Part shown: in pieces, positions 7,727 to 15,856 of the stretch
Layout of the letters: each line of letters opens with the position of its first letter
Numbering within the stretch: position 1 is the stretch's first letter
Source of the DNA: Arthrobacter sp. StoSoilB19
GTDB taxonomy: Bacteria; Actinomycetota; Actinomycetes; Actinomycetales; Micrococcaceae
Length of the DNA: 64,000 bases
NCBI RefSeq assembly: GCF_019977275.1
Contig: NZ_AP024650.1
Coordinates: 372,001-436,000 of the forward strand
Direction of reading: 5' to 3'
The notes under the pieces: model-generated
Told to the model about the DNA's origin: nothing
Databases searched by the model: none
What the model saw: only the letters and a program-made list of their open reading frames with translations
Program-made: the position numbers and the translations under genes

Positions 7727-8413
7727 TTACTGCGGCTGGGCCACACGCAAGCCGACGCCCCTGGTCATTTTGCGGATTTCGTCGGACTTAAGCCCGCTTG
7801 CCCCGGCAAGTTGGTAGTCGTCAAGGAGCCGGGATTTCCTGGCCAGGGCCAGAACCTGCGTTCGTTGTTCTTCCGCGTCGTTCCGGGCGCCTTCTGCTGC
7901 CGCCAGCTCTGAAGCCAATCCCGCAATGAGGTGAAGATGCCCGCTCCGGGTTTGGCCGGACGGGTACAGCTCGCCGCGTGCCAGCGCGGCAGACCGGATA
8001 CTTGCTGCAGGCTGTCCGGCGGCCTTCGCGACGGCGGCAACCTTCACGCCATCGCACACGGCCTGGGCAAGGCAATCACCCAACTCGGCGGTGAGGGCAC
8101 GTACCCTGCTGGACCGAAGTGCGAGGGTCGTCCTCAGCTGGGCCAGCATGGCCAGGACTTGTTGGGCTCGGGCCGTGGCGGGGTCCGGCTTCGGGACGCC
8201 GCGGTACCGGTACGCTGCCGCGCCGGCCGCGCCCGTGCCGGTCCTGGCTGAACGCGGAGGTATCCGATCGTGAATTTTTCTGCCGGGCACCTCTGCTCCT
8301 CGTCTCCGTTGGTGTTCGCCTGCCCGCGCGGCTTCCCGCCGGCAGGCATAAACCTCCTGCGGTGCAGCCCGTCGGACGTGGAGGCGTCGCGGGGGCCGGC
8401 GGTGTGCCTTCAT
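7727..8413 (-). CDS. hypothetical helix-rich protein, start uncertain
   Basis: I do not recognise this protein. The reliable part runs from about VLAMLAQLRTTLALRSSRV to the stop. It is helical, Ala/Arg-rich, and contains two stretches that look like helix-turn-helix segments (GVKVAAVAKAAGQPAASIRS and, at the C-terminus, LAGASGLKSDEIRKMTRGVG), so a DNA-associated role is possible. The longest frame starts at 8413, but its first 70 residues are Arg/Pro-rich and poorly supported. An ATG at 8149 is an alternative with no clear ribosome site, which would leave 8150-8621 without a gene. A decayed copy of its tail lies at 5770-5838. Confidence 0.5.
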   Translation of the reverse strand: MKAHRRPPRRLHVRRAAPQEVYACRREAARAGEHQRRRGAEVPGRKIHDRIPPRSARTGTGAAGAAAYRYRGVPKPDPATARAQQVLAMLAQLRTTLALRSSRVRALTAELGDCLAQAVCDGVKVAAVAKAAGQPAASIRSAALARGELYPSGQTRSGHLHLIAGLASELAAAEGARNDAEEQRTQVLALARKSRLLDDYQLAGASGLKSDEIRKMTRGVGLRVAQPQ

Positions 8414-8512
8414 TGGGCCCGTTATCCACCCTGCAGGTTACGCCCCGGTCAAACCGGCAGGGCAATACCGAAAGTACTTGGAGCAATAGGCGAAAGTTCT
8501 AGGTGCTCCGTC

Positions 8513-8527
8513 ATAAGGGCTGCTTAT
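8513..8527. promoter_or_regulatory. LysR-type dyad, site A
   Basis: ATAAGGGCTGCTTAT has perfect 5-bp arms ATAAG/CTTAT and also fits ATA-N9-TAT, the pattern bound by Nac-like LysR proteins. It lies 95 bp upstream of the aminotransferase start. Near-identical sites occur at 11023 and 12238. Confidence 0.7.
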
Positions 8528-8621
8528 CTGTCCACGCACTTTAGGTCTTATCCAAGGGGGCGGCTCCTTCCCTAGGCTCAAATGAACCACCCCCATCCGT
8601 ACCGGAAGCCTGGAAGACACC

Positions 8622-9830
8622 ATGCCTGAATTCGTGCCCGCATCACGCGTAACCCGTATCAAATCCTCACCCAGCGTTGCCGCGGCGGCCCGTGTCCGGG
8701 AGCTCAAGGCCGAGGGCCGCCGGATCCTGGACCTGACGGTCGGCGAGCCGGACTTCGACACGCCCCAGCACATCAAGGACGCTGCCGTCGCGGCCATCGA
8801 CCGTGGTGAAACCAAGTACACATCGGTCACCGGGACGCCGGAACTGCAAAAGGCCATCCTGCAGACGCTGCACCGCAAAACAGGGCAGCAGTACACCGCC
8901 GGCGAAATCACCATCGGGGGAGGCGGCAAGCAGGTCATCTTCACCGCGTTCATGGCCACCCTCGATCCGGGCGACGAAGTTGTCATTCCAGCGCCGTACT
9001 GGGTCTCCTACCCGGACATGGTGCTCGCCAACGAAGGCACCCCCGTCATCGTTTCCTGTGGTGAGGACACCGGTTTCAAACTAACCCCCGAGGCACTGGC
9101 AGGCGCACTGACGGAGCACACCAAGTGGGTCATCCTCAACACGCCCTCCAACCCCACCGGAGCGGTCTACTCCCGCCAAGAACTGGCAGGCCTGGCCGCC
9201 GTCCTCAAGGACCACCCTGACGTCTATGTCCTCACCGATGAGATCTACGACGAGATCCACTTCGGCGAAGAGCCCATAACGGGTCTCGTGGCCGTTGCCC
9301 CTGAGCTTAAGGACCGCGTGCTGGTCACCAACGGGGTCTCCAAGGCCTACGCGATGACCGGATGGCGGCTGGGTTACGCCGGCGGCCCGGCGCCCCTGGT
9401 GGCTGCCATTAACAAGCTGCAGTCCCAAATGTCCTCCTGCCCGTCCTCGATCAGCCAGGCGGCTGCCGCCGCGGCACTCACGGGAGACCATGCGTTCGTC
9501 CGCGAAAGCGTGGAGGTGTACCGCGAACGGCGTGATGCGGCAGTCGCCGGGCTTAACGCGGTCAATGGCCTGCAGTGCGCGACGCCGGAAGGCGCCTTTT
9601 ACGCGTACGTCAACTGCGCCGGGGTCATCGGCAAGACGACACCCGACGGCAGGCGGATCAGCAACGACGAGGACTTCACGTTGTATCTCCTGGAAGCGGC
9701 GTCCGTTGCCGTCATCCAGGGTTCGGCGTACGGACTAAGCCCCTACTTCCGGATTTCCTATGCCACCGGCCTGCCGGTGATCGAGGATTCCATCGCTGCC
9801 ATCGAAAAGGCCGTCAGGGCGCTGGCCTGA
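8622..9830 (+). CDS. PLP-dependent class I aminotransferase
   Basis: A 402-residue fold-type I aminotransferase of the aspartate aminotransferase AatA group. NPTG (177-180), D206 and Y209 in TDEIYDEI, and the PLP lysine K241 in GVSKAYAMTGWRLG are all present, so it should be active on an amino-dicarboxylate or related amino acid. The start ATG follows GGAAGA at close spacing. It is 46 bp upstream of an RraA-type aldolase gene and downstream of dyad A. This suggests a dedicated catabolic transaminase whose 2-oxo product feeds the aldolase, rather than the housekeeping enzyme. The substrate is inferred. Confidence 0.9.
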   Translation: MPEFVPASRVTRIKSSPSVAAAARVRELKAEGRRILDLTVGEPDFDTPQHIKDAAVAAIDRGETKYTSVTGTPELQKAILQTLHRKTGQQYTAGEITIGGGGKQVIFTAFMATLDPGDEVVIPAPYWVSYPDMVLANEGTPVIVSCGEDTGFKLTPEALAGALTEHTKWVILNTPSNPTGAVYSRQELAGLAAVLKDHPDVYVLTDEIYDEIHFGEEPITGLVAVAPELKDRVLVTNGVSKAYAMTGWRLGYAGGPAPLVAAINKLQSQMSSCPSSISQAAAAAALTGDHAFVRESVEVYRERRDAAVAGLNAVNGLQCATPEGAFYAYVNCAGVIGKTTPDGRRISNDEDFTLYLLEAASVAVIQGSAYGLSPYFRISYATGLPVIEDSIAAIEKAVRALA

Positions 9831-9876
9831 CCCAATCACTGCTTTGCCCACGCTTTCTACAAAACAGGAGCACCTC

Positions 9877-10572
9877 ATGATCCATGTCAAAACAAAATTC
9901 GACCGCCCTTCCGAAGATGCCGTTCAGCGGCTCTCCAAGTTCTCCTCTGCCACAGTGCATGAAGCCCAGGGCCGCAAAGGTGCGTTGAGTTCGAAGATCA
10001 AGCCGATTGACCGCAGCATGTCCTTCTGCGGCCCGGCCGTTACCGTGGTCTGTGCACCGCGGGACAACCTGATGCTTCAGGTGGCCATTCACTACGCCAA
10101 GCAGGGCGACGTTGTCCTGGTGGCAGCCGGTGAGTACGAGGAAGCCGGGACATTCGGCGATGTGCTGGGCAACGCCATGAAGGCGAAAGGCCTGGCGGGT
10201 ATGGTTACGGATTCAGGCGTCCGCGACACCAAGGACCTGATTGAACTCGGATTGCCGGTGTTCTCCGGCAGTGTCTGCATCAAGGGGACCGTCAAGGAAA
10301 CCATTGGCCCGATCAACCATCCCCTGGTGTTCGGCGGCGAAATTGTCTACCCGGGCGATGTCCTGCTGGGTGATGCCGACGGTGTGGTGGTGGTCCGCAA
10401 GGATGAGATCGAGGAAGTCATCAGGCTGTCGCAGGCACGCGTGGACGCTGAGGACGACCTCATCCGCCGCTACAAGGAGGGTGGCACCACCATCGAGTTG
10501 TGCAAGCTGACCGAGGTCCTGAAGGCAAAGGGGCTGCTGGTGGAAGACGCCGAATTGGAGCCCGCGCTGTAG
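9877..10572 (+). CDS. RraA-family 4-hydroxy-2-oxoacid aldolase
   Basis: A 231-residue protein of the RraA/HMG-CHA aldolase family, which splits 4-hydroxy-4-methyl- or 4-carboxy-4-hydroxy-2-oxo acids to pyruvate with a divalent metal. The N-terminal SSATVHEAQGRKGAL block is like that of LigK/GalC-type aldolases. The substrate-site glycine loop GEYEEAGTFGDVLGNAM (85-101) and R116-D117 in TDSGVRD are conserved. Start ATG 9877 (MIHVKTKF) has AGGAG 7-8 nt upstream. The frame extends to 9844 without support. Its place behind an aminotransferase suggests it cleaves the transamination product. A true RraA RNase E inhibitor role is unlikely given the HMG/CHA signature. Confidence 0.87.
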   Translation: MIHVKTKFDRPSEDAVQRLSKFSSATVHEAQGRKGALSSKIKPIDRSMSFCGPAVTVVCAPRDNLMLQVAIHYAKQGDVVLVAAGEYEEAGTFGDVLGNAMKAKGLAGMVTDSGVRDTKDLIELGLPVFSGSVCIKGTVKETIGPINHPLVFGGEIVYPGDVLLGDADGVVVVRKDEIEEVIRLSQARVDAEDDLIRRYKEGGTTIELCKLTEVLKAKGLLVEDAELEPAL

Positions 10573-10598
10573 CTCACACCGATGGGGTTAAACCACAG

Positions 10599-10630
10599 AG
10601 GCCCGGAGTTCCTTCTGGAACTCCGGGCCT
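10599..10630 (+). terminator. strong intrinsic terminator
   Basis: AGGCCCGGAGTTCC (10599-10612) and GGAACTCCGGGCCT (10617-10630) form a perfect 14-bp stem with a TTCT loop, just after the aldolase and facing the small gene at 10668. Confidence 0.9.
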
Positions 10631-10667
10631 TCTGTTGGCCGCCGGCGGGGCGGTGGTTCAAGCCACC

Positions 10668-10910
10668 TCAGTTGATCCCGGGAAGAAGGTACGCAGGCGG
10701 CCCCACCTGGGAGTCGTCCAGGTACCACATGGTGGATCCCCGCTTGCCCGGCGGCATCATGCTGCCCTCGAAGACAAACACCGGATCCGAGGCAGCGCCG
10801 TCCTCGGCCCGCCAGAAACCATTGGTGGGGCAATGCGAACCGGTGCTGGCCTTAAGCTGGATCCTTCGTTCCGAGGATTTCCGGTATTGCAGGCTGGTGA
10901 TCTTTTTCAT
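10668..10910 (-). CDS. small CP-motif protein, paralogue of 44.2-kb gene
   Basis: An 80-residue basic protein of unknown function. The centre reads STGSHCPTNGFW, followed by VFVFEG and a Pro/Gly stretch ending in a Trp. The 68-residue protein at 44204 shares this layout (ATGSHCPVSGLW, FFEG, P-x-x-G, W). The motif resembles short bacterial proteins with an SGxxCPxxGxW core, for which I know no proven role. Start ATG 10910 (MKKITSLQ) has GGAG 6 nt upstream. An in-frame ATG at 10931 lacks one. Two ATAAG/CTTAT dyads (10999 and 11023) lie upstream, so it may belong to the LysR regulon. Confidence 0.7.
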   Translation of the reverse strand: MKKITSLQYRKSSERRIQLKASTGSHCPTNGFWRAEDGAASDPVFVFEGSMMPPGKRGSTMWYLDDSQVGPPAYLLPGIN

Positions 10911-10998
10911 GCTGGGCTCCAAGGGAATCATTTGTGCCGGGTAAACGCCGTTGGCGAACCTTTATGGCTTTTATCCTAGGACGCAGCAAATTCCATGG

Positions 10999-11009
10999 AT
11001 AAGACTTAT
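10999..11009. promoter_or_regulatory. short ATAAG/CTTAT dyad
   Basis: ATAAGACTTAT has the same 5-bp arms as the LysR-type dyads but only 1 nt between them, 89 bp upstream of the small CP-motif gene. It may be an additional half-site pair. Confidence 0.4.
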
Positions 11010-11022
11010 GGAGCGTGACCTG

Positions 11023-11037
11023 ATAAGGGCCGCTTAT
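11023..11037. promoter_or_regulatory. LysR-type dyad, site B
   Basis: ATAAGGGCCGCTTAT is a perfect copy of the dyad, 113 bp upstream of the small CP-motif gene. It overlaps the stop codon of the LysR gene (TAA at 11034-11036). Confidence 0.7.
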
Positions 11038-11996
11038 GATGCGCCCGCGCCAGCTGAGGGTGTTCCGCTGGAAAGCGGCTGGTATTTGCTGCGCAGCATT
11101 TCCTGGAGCATTTCCTTCAGCACCAGCAGAACGGCGGAACCGGCCTCAGAGAGCGGTTCGTGGTCCGGAGTGCACAGCGCGATCTTGCACTGGAGTGCAG
11201 GCCCGGTGATCCGCAGGACCCGGAAGTCCTCCTCATGGAACAGGGCATCCGCGGCCGACTTTGGCAGGATGGTCGCACCCAGGTCGCTGCGCAGCAGCCT
11301 GGTCAGGGACGGCACCGATTCCACTTCCCCCACCAGGTGCAGCGTGAGGCCCTTGCTGTCGAAGCCCGCCTCCACCACCTGGCGGAGGGTGTGGATCCGT
11401 TCGGGCAGGAACAGGCCCAGCGTGGCCGCCGCTTCCAGGGCGATGGTGCCGGCCCCGGGATCCACCGGAAGCTCCCGCGCGGCGTTGACCACCAGGTACA
11501 GGTCCTCGACGATGAGGGTGGTGAATTGCACACCCCGGATGGGCCCCGGTTCATAGATGAGGGCCATGTCCAGCCGCCCGTTCTTGATGGCCTCGCTGAG
11601 TACGCCGCCGTATATCTCGGTCAGGTGCAGCACGATGTCGGGGTAGCGCCGCCCTACTTCGCGGATAATCCGCGGGGTAAGGCTTGAGGCCATGCTGTAG
11701 GGAGCGATTGCTATGGAGACGCGCCCGGAAGGTGCCGCTCCTGAAGCTGCCACATCGATCCTTGCCTGCTCCACTTGGCGCAGGATGGTTTGGGCGTGCC
11801 GGTAGAGGGTATGGCCGGCCGCCGTGGGCTCCACGCCCTGCTTGCTCCGGATCAGGAGCCGCTGCTTCAGCTCCGTTTCCAGGGCCGACACCTGCTGGCT
11901 CAGCGCCGGCTGGGCGACGTGGAGGGCGGCGGCCGCCTTGGTGATGCTTCCTGAGTCGACGATCTTCACGAAGTACGCCAGCTTCCGGGTGTCCAT
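11034..11996 (-). CDS. LysR-family transcriptional regulator
   Basis: A 320-residue LysR regulator. The winged helix-turn-helix is at 1-60 (MDTRKLAYFVKIVDSGSITKAAAALHVAQPALSQQVSALE), followed by a linker helix and a type 2 periplasmic-binding-protein-like effector domain from about residue 90. The N-terminus is of the Nac/Cbl type, whose members bind ATA-N9-TAT sites. ATG 11996 follows GAGGAG. It diverges from pxpABC. Dyads fitting this class sit before the aminotransferase, the small CP gene and pxpA, so it is the likely activator of all three. The effector may be a glutamate- or oxoproline-like molecule (inference). Confidence 0.92.
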   Translation of the reverse strand: MDTRKLAYFVKIVDSGSITKAAAALHVAQPALSQQVSALETELKQRLLIRSKQGVEPTAAGHTLYRHAQTILRQVEQARIDVAASGAAPSGRVSIAIAPYSMASSLTPRIIREVGRRYPDIVLHLTEIYGGVLSEAIKNGRLDMALIYEPGPIRGVQFTTLIVEDLYLVVNAARELPVDPGAGTIALEAAATLGLFLPERIHTLRQVVEAGFDSKGLTLHLVGEVESVPSLTRLLRSDLGATILPKSAADALFHEEDFRVLRITGPALQCKIALCTPDHEPLSEAGSAVLLVLKEMLQEMLRSKYQPLSSGTPSAGAGAS

Positions 11997-12389
11997 AGCG
12001 CTCCTCTTTTCCAGCCGGGGACGGCACAGCCTGCGGGGTCATACGTTGGCGCTATGGCGGGACAGGCAATACGTCTTTGTGTGATCCGAGTCTCGGGCAT
12101 AGGTTAATTGCAGATGACTTTTCCAATGACCAGATCATTCTATCCCGGCCCAAGCCATCGCCGGTTTTGATGCCGGCATATGTTTTGTGCATAAGCAGGA
12201 AAAAATTTGTTGGAAAAGCCAGTCTTGTTGTTACGAAATAAGGGCCGCTTGAATTTTTCGGGGTCGCCAATAGCGCCCCTAAAGGTCATAACTGTTCCCT
12301 ATAGCGTGATACCGCATTCGTCTTTGTGTGGCTCCAATCCCGATGCCACACTGATTTACACCCGCAGCACCAGCAGAGGAAGGCCCGCA
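11997..12389. other. lysR-pxpA divergent promoter region
   Basis: This 393-bp region holds no gene. It is more AT-rich than its surroundings around 12100-12310, fits two divergent promoters, and carries dyad C at 12238-12252. Confidence 0.6.
12238..12252. promoter_or_regulatory. LysR-type dyad, site C
   Basis: ATAAGGGCCGCTTGA matches sites A and B at 13 of 15 positions or better, differing at the last two bases. It lies 138 bp upstream of pxpA, between pxpA and the divergent lysR. Confidence 0.6.
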
Positions 12390-13175
12390 ATGCCCACAGT
12401 TGATCTCGTAGCGGATCTTGGTGAAGGTTTTGGCGCCTACTCGATCGGCGACGACAACGCCCTCCTGGAAATCGTCTCCAGCGCCAACATCGCCTGCGGC
12501 TTCCACGCGGGGGACCCTGACATCATGGACGCCACCGTGGCTGAATGTGTCAGGACGGGAGTCGGCATCGGCGCCCACCCGAGCTTCCCGGATCTTCGCG
12601 GCTTCGGCCGCCGGGCCATGGACCTCACGGCTGACGAAGTCCGCAACGATGTGCTCTACCAGCTGGGTGCCCTGTCGGCGTTTGCCGCCTACCACGGCGG
12701 TACCGTCTCCCACCTGGCTCCCCACGGCCGCCTGGGCAACCTGGTGGCCACCCGCGCGGACTACGCCCGAGCCGTAGCAGATGCCGCCGCCCGGGTGGAC
12801 CCGAAGCTGATCATCCTGGCGCAGGACGGTGAACTCGCCACTGCGGCGGCGGAGCGCGGCCTGCGGGTGGCCATCGTTGGCATCGCGGACCGCGCCTACC
12901 AGGATGACGGTACTCTGGTGCCGCGCAGCCGGCCCGGCGCCGTGATCCACGACCCTTCCGTCATTGTCCGGCGCACTGTGCGGATGGTGACCGAAGGACT
13001 CATCGAAACAGTCTCCGGCAGCGACATCGCCATCCATGCCGACACGGTGCTGCTCCACGGCGACAATCCGGGCGCCGTCGAACTTGCCCGCCTGGTTCGC
13101 AGCGAACTGATCGCCGCAGGCGTCACCATTGCCCCGTTGGCACAAGTGCTCGCCGCAAAGCAAAAGGTTTCCTGA
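12390..13175 (+). CDS. pxpA: 5-oxoprolinase subunit A (LamB/YcsF family)
   Basis: A 261-residue LamB/YcsF protein, the PxpA subunit of the ATP-dependent 5-oxoprolinase that opens pyroglutamate to glutamate in the cytoplasm. Family signatures VDLVADLGEGFGAY, NIACGFHAGDP, IGAHPSFPD and the C-terminal LLHGDNPGA are all present. ATG 12390 follows GAGGAAGG. The frame runs further upstream to 12207 but that part is the promoter region. It is the first gene of pxpABC with 2 bp before pxpB. Dyad C upstream ties it to the adjacent LysR regulator. Confidence 0.93.
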   Translation: MPTVDLVADLGEGFGAYSIGDDNALLEIVSSANIACGFHAGDPDIMDATVAECVRTGVGIGAHPSFPDLRGFGRRAMDLTADEVRNDVLYQLGALSAFAAYHGGTVSHLAPHGRLGNLVATRADYARAVADAAARVDPKLIILAQDGELATAAAERGLRVAIVGIADRAYQDDGTLVPRSRPGAVIHDPSVIVRRTVRMVTEGLIETVSGSDIAIHADTVLLHGDNPGAVELARLVRSELIAAGVTIAPLAQVLAAKQKVS

Positions 13176-13177
13176 CC

Positions 13178-13909
13178 ATGGCCGCCCCAACGACAACCAG
13201 CCGGACAACGCTGGACATCTACGAGTCAGGCGACGCCGCCCTGCGTGTGGTGGCACAGGCCGGTGACGCAGAAGCCAACTGGGCCACGGTCCACTCCCTG
13301 GCCGGCTGGCTGGCGACCGCCGGCGTCGAAGGCATCCATGGCGCCGTTCCCACCTACGACTCCGTCCTGGTCGAATTCGACCCCTACCTCACCTCCGCCC
13401 GCCAGGTCAGGGCGTTCATCCTCCTGGGGATGCGCCAGCTGGACTTTGTTGGCACCACCCTGCGCGAGCCGCGCCGCTTCGAGGTGCCGGTCGTGTACGG
13501 GGGCAGCTACGGGCCGGACCTGGAAAGCGTGGCAGAACACCAGGGCCTGGATGTCCAGCACGTTATCGCCCGGCACACGGCCAAGACCTACGTCATCCGC
13601 TGCCTCGGAGCGCCGGCAGGCTCGCCCATGATGGACGGACCAGACTTCCCGGTCCCCGTCCCCAGGCTCAAGGACCCGCGGCTGTCCGTACCCGCCGGTG
13701 CAGTATCCGTGGCCGGACGCCAAGCCGTGATCGCGCCCGCCGTCGCACCAGGAGGATGGTGCGTCATCGGCCAGACCCCCCTGACGGTCCTGGACGCAGC
13801 ACGCGAACCCCTGGTGCCCTACGTCCCCGGCGATGAACTGCGCTTCTACCGCATTCCCGCGGAGGACTTCGGAAAGTATGAGGGGCAGTTCCTGGAGGCC
13901 CGGCCATGA
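13178..13909 (+). CDS. pxpB: 5-oxoprolinase subunit B (KipI family)
   Basis: A 243-residue allophanate hydrolase subunit 1/KipI-type protein, the PxpB subunit that works with PxpC to phosphorylate and open 5-oxoproline. The N-terminal G-D-A-A-L-R-V segment and the block GSYGPDLESVAEHQGLD (about 110-126), where the family has GGxxGPDLxxVA, identify it. The later GAPAGSPMMDG loop differs slightly from the usual GFxPGFxYLG, which may matter for substrate choice. The start is 2 bp after pxpA, and the end overlaps pxpC by 4 bp, indicating translational coupling in one operon. Confidence 0.92.
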   Translation: MAAPTTTSRTTLDIYESGDAALRVVAQAGDAEANWATVHSLAGWLATAGVEGIHGAVPTYDSVLVEFDPYLTSARQVRAFILLGMRQLDFVGTTLREPRRFEVPVVYGGSYGPDLESVAEHQGLDVQHVIARHTAKTYVIRCLGAPAGSPMMDGPDFPVPVPRLKDPRLSVPAGAVSVAGRQAVIAPAVAPGGWCVIGQTPLTVLDAAREPLVPYVPGDELRFYRIPAEDFGKYEGQFLEARP

Positions 13910-14919
13910 CCGGGTCACTTGTCGTCCTTCAGCCCGGACACTCCGTCGTCACCGATCTTGGCCGGACGAAGGGTCCTGCATTCGGACTTCCCGTCAACGG
14001 CGCCCTGGACCAGTTTTCGGCCAAGGCCGCGAACATCCTGGCCGGCAACGGGGACAACGATCCGCTGCTGGAACTAACCGCCCTGGACTTCAGGATGCGC
14101 GCCACCACGGACCTGCTGATCGCCGTGACCGGCGCGCCGCTGGACCTCTCGGTGGGCGGCCGCGACTGCCCCCAGTGGGAGCCCGTCTCCGTACGGGCCG
14201 GCGAAACAGTGACGGTCCGCGGAATCCGCACCGGTCTCCGGGCCTACATCGCCGTCCGCGGATCCTTCACTGTCCCCACGCTGCTGGGCAGTTGCGCACC
14301 GGACACGGTCGTGGGCTTCGGACTGAAACTTGTTGAGGGCACCCGGCTTGCAACGCAAAAGACCACCGCGCCCCTCACTCAGCCATACTTCGGCTTGCCC
14401 CTGTTCCGGCTGGGGCTGGCAAAGCCGGAATTCACCACCCACCCGGTCATCGACGTCACCGACGGGCCGGACGTAGCCGAATTCGGCGACACCGCAGACC
14501 TGCTTTTCACCACGCAGTACACCGTGAGCCCCCGAAGCAACCACATCGGACTCCGGCTCGGCGGCGCACTTCCCGAACGCCAACTCACCTCCGAGGTCCT
14601 CTCCCGCGGTGTCCCGGTGGGGGCCATCGAGGTTCCGTCCCGGGACGAACTGCTGGTCCTGCACCGGGGACGCGGCGTTACGGCGGGCTATCCGGTCATG
14701 GGGGTCGTCACAAGCCGCTCCCTGGATGTCCTGGCACAGTCCAGGCCCGGACACACCGTCACCTTCAGAAAGACAACCGTGGCTGAAGCAACAGCCATGC
14801 ACCGCACAGCCTGCCTGGAGCTGGACAGACTCCGGAACACCGTGAACACAGTCTTCGGACTCCTGGGGGTCGGCGCCGGCCAGCGCTGGCACGAACTCAG
14901 CCCGGCGTCAGGAGCCTGA
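13906..14919 (+). CDS. pxpC: 5-oxoprolinase subunit C (KipA family)
   Basis: A 337-residue biotin-dependent carboxyltransferase-like/KipA protein, the PxpC subunit of 5-oxoprolinase. Visible family blocks are the N-terminal QPGHSVVTDLGRTKGPAFG, the NGALD loop, GLRAYIAVRG, and the C-terminal SRSLDVLAQSRPGHTVTF. ATG overlaps the pxpB stop by 4 bp (ATGA). It is the last gene of the trio. The next gene begins 136 bp further on and appears to belong to another operon, although read-through cannot be excluded because no terminator hairpin is visible between them. Confidence 0.93.
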   Translation: MTGSLVVLQPGHSVVTDLGRTKGPAFGLPVNGALDQFSAKAANILAGNGDNDPLLELTALDFRMRATTDLLIAVTGAPLDLSVGGRDCPQWEPVSVRAGETVTVRGIRTGLRAYIAVRGSFTVPTLLGSCAPDTVVGFGLKLVEGTRLATQKTTAPLTQPYFGLPLFRLGLAKPEFTTHPVIDVTDGPDVAEFGDTADLLFTTQYTVSPRSNHIGLRLGGALPERQLTSEVLSRGVPVGAIEVPSRDELLVLHRGRGVTAGYPVMGVVTSRSLDVLAQSRPGHTVTFRKTTVAEATAMHRTACLELDRLRNTVNTVFGLLGVGAGQRWHELSPASGA

Positions 14920-15055
14920 ACATCATGAATGCCCGTCCCACCGCCCGGGACCGCACCCACAAACCGCTACGCGATCCCTAACCCCCTGCCAACCACTACG
15001 CCCAGCCCATCGCCGGACCTAAGAGCCCCGCCATTTACCACTTATTGGAGTCCCT

Positions 15056-15811
15056 GTGCCTTTTTCCGACTACACCACAGCCCTCGTCACCGGAGCGTCC
15101 ACCGGCATGGGCGCGGCCATCGCCGAACGTCTCGCCAAGCGCGGATTGACCGTGCACGCGGTGGCCCGCAACGAGGAACGCCTCGCCGAACTGGCCGACC
15201 GCACGGGAGCAGTCCCGCATGTGGTGGACCTGACCGACACCGCCGCCCTGGCCGGCGTCGTCCGCGACCTCAAGGTGGACGTCCTGGTGAACTGCGCCGG
15301 GGTCTCCCGGACCGGCAACATCCTGGACTCCTCCGAGCAGGACATCGACGAACTCATCGACGTCAACCTCCGCGGCCTGCTGCAGCTCACCCGGCTGGTG
15401 CTGCCCGGCATGGTGGAGCGGGACCTGGGCCACGTGGTCAACATCAGTTCGATCGCCGGGCTCTACAACTTCTACGGCCACACCGCGTACCACGCCACCA
15501 AGGCCGCCGTGCACCAGATCTCCCGGCAGTTGCGCAACGACACGGTCGGCAAGCGCATCCGCGTCACCGAAATCTGCCCCGGCCGGGTGGAGACCGAAAT
15601 CTTCGGCCGCAACCTGGGCGGCAGCCCCGAGGCCATGGAAGAAGCCTGGCAGACCTACTACGAGGGCTACGAGTCGCTCACCACCGACGACATCGTCAAT
15701 GCCCTTGATTACGCCATTGAAACCCCGCGCCACGTGAATGTGGGCATGCTCGAGCTCATGCCCACCTTCCAGGTCCCCGGCGGACTGACCTTCGACCGCC
15801 GCGACGCATAA
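15056..15811 (+). CDS. SDR oxidoreductase (3-hydroxyacid/YdfG-like)
   Basis: A 251-residue classical SDR. TGASTGMG is the cofactor loop, NCAG replaces NNAG, and the catalytic set is S in NISS with YHATK. Overall it resembles NADP-dependent 3-hydroxyacid or sulfoacetaldehyde reductases of the YdfG group, so oxidation or reduction of a small hydroxy acid is likely. The start is GTG 15056 with GGAG 6-7 nt upstream. It is the first gene of a run continuing to gntK. The 45-bp gap to the next gene and shared direction support one transcript for sugar-acid conversion. Confidence 0.85.
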   Translation: MPFSDYTTALVTGASTGMGAAIAERLAKRGLTVHAVARNEERLAELADRTGAVPHVVDLTDTAALAGVVRDLKVDVLVNCAGVSRTGNILDSSEQDIDELIDVNLRGLLQLTRLVLPGMVERDLGHVVNISSIAGLYNFYGHTAYHATKAAVHQISRQLRNDTVGKRIRVTEICPGRVETEIFGRNLGGSPEAMEEAWQTYYEGYESLTTDDIVNALDYAIETPRHVNVGMLELMPTFQVPGGLTFDRRDA

Positions 15812-15856
15812 CGATCCGCCCGCAGCACCTTCCCACCAACCGATAGGCCTTCAACG

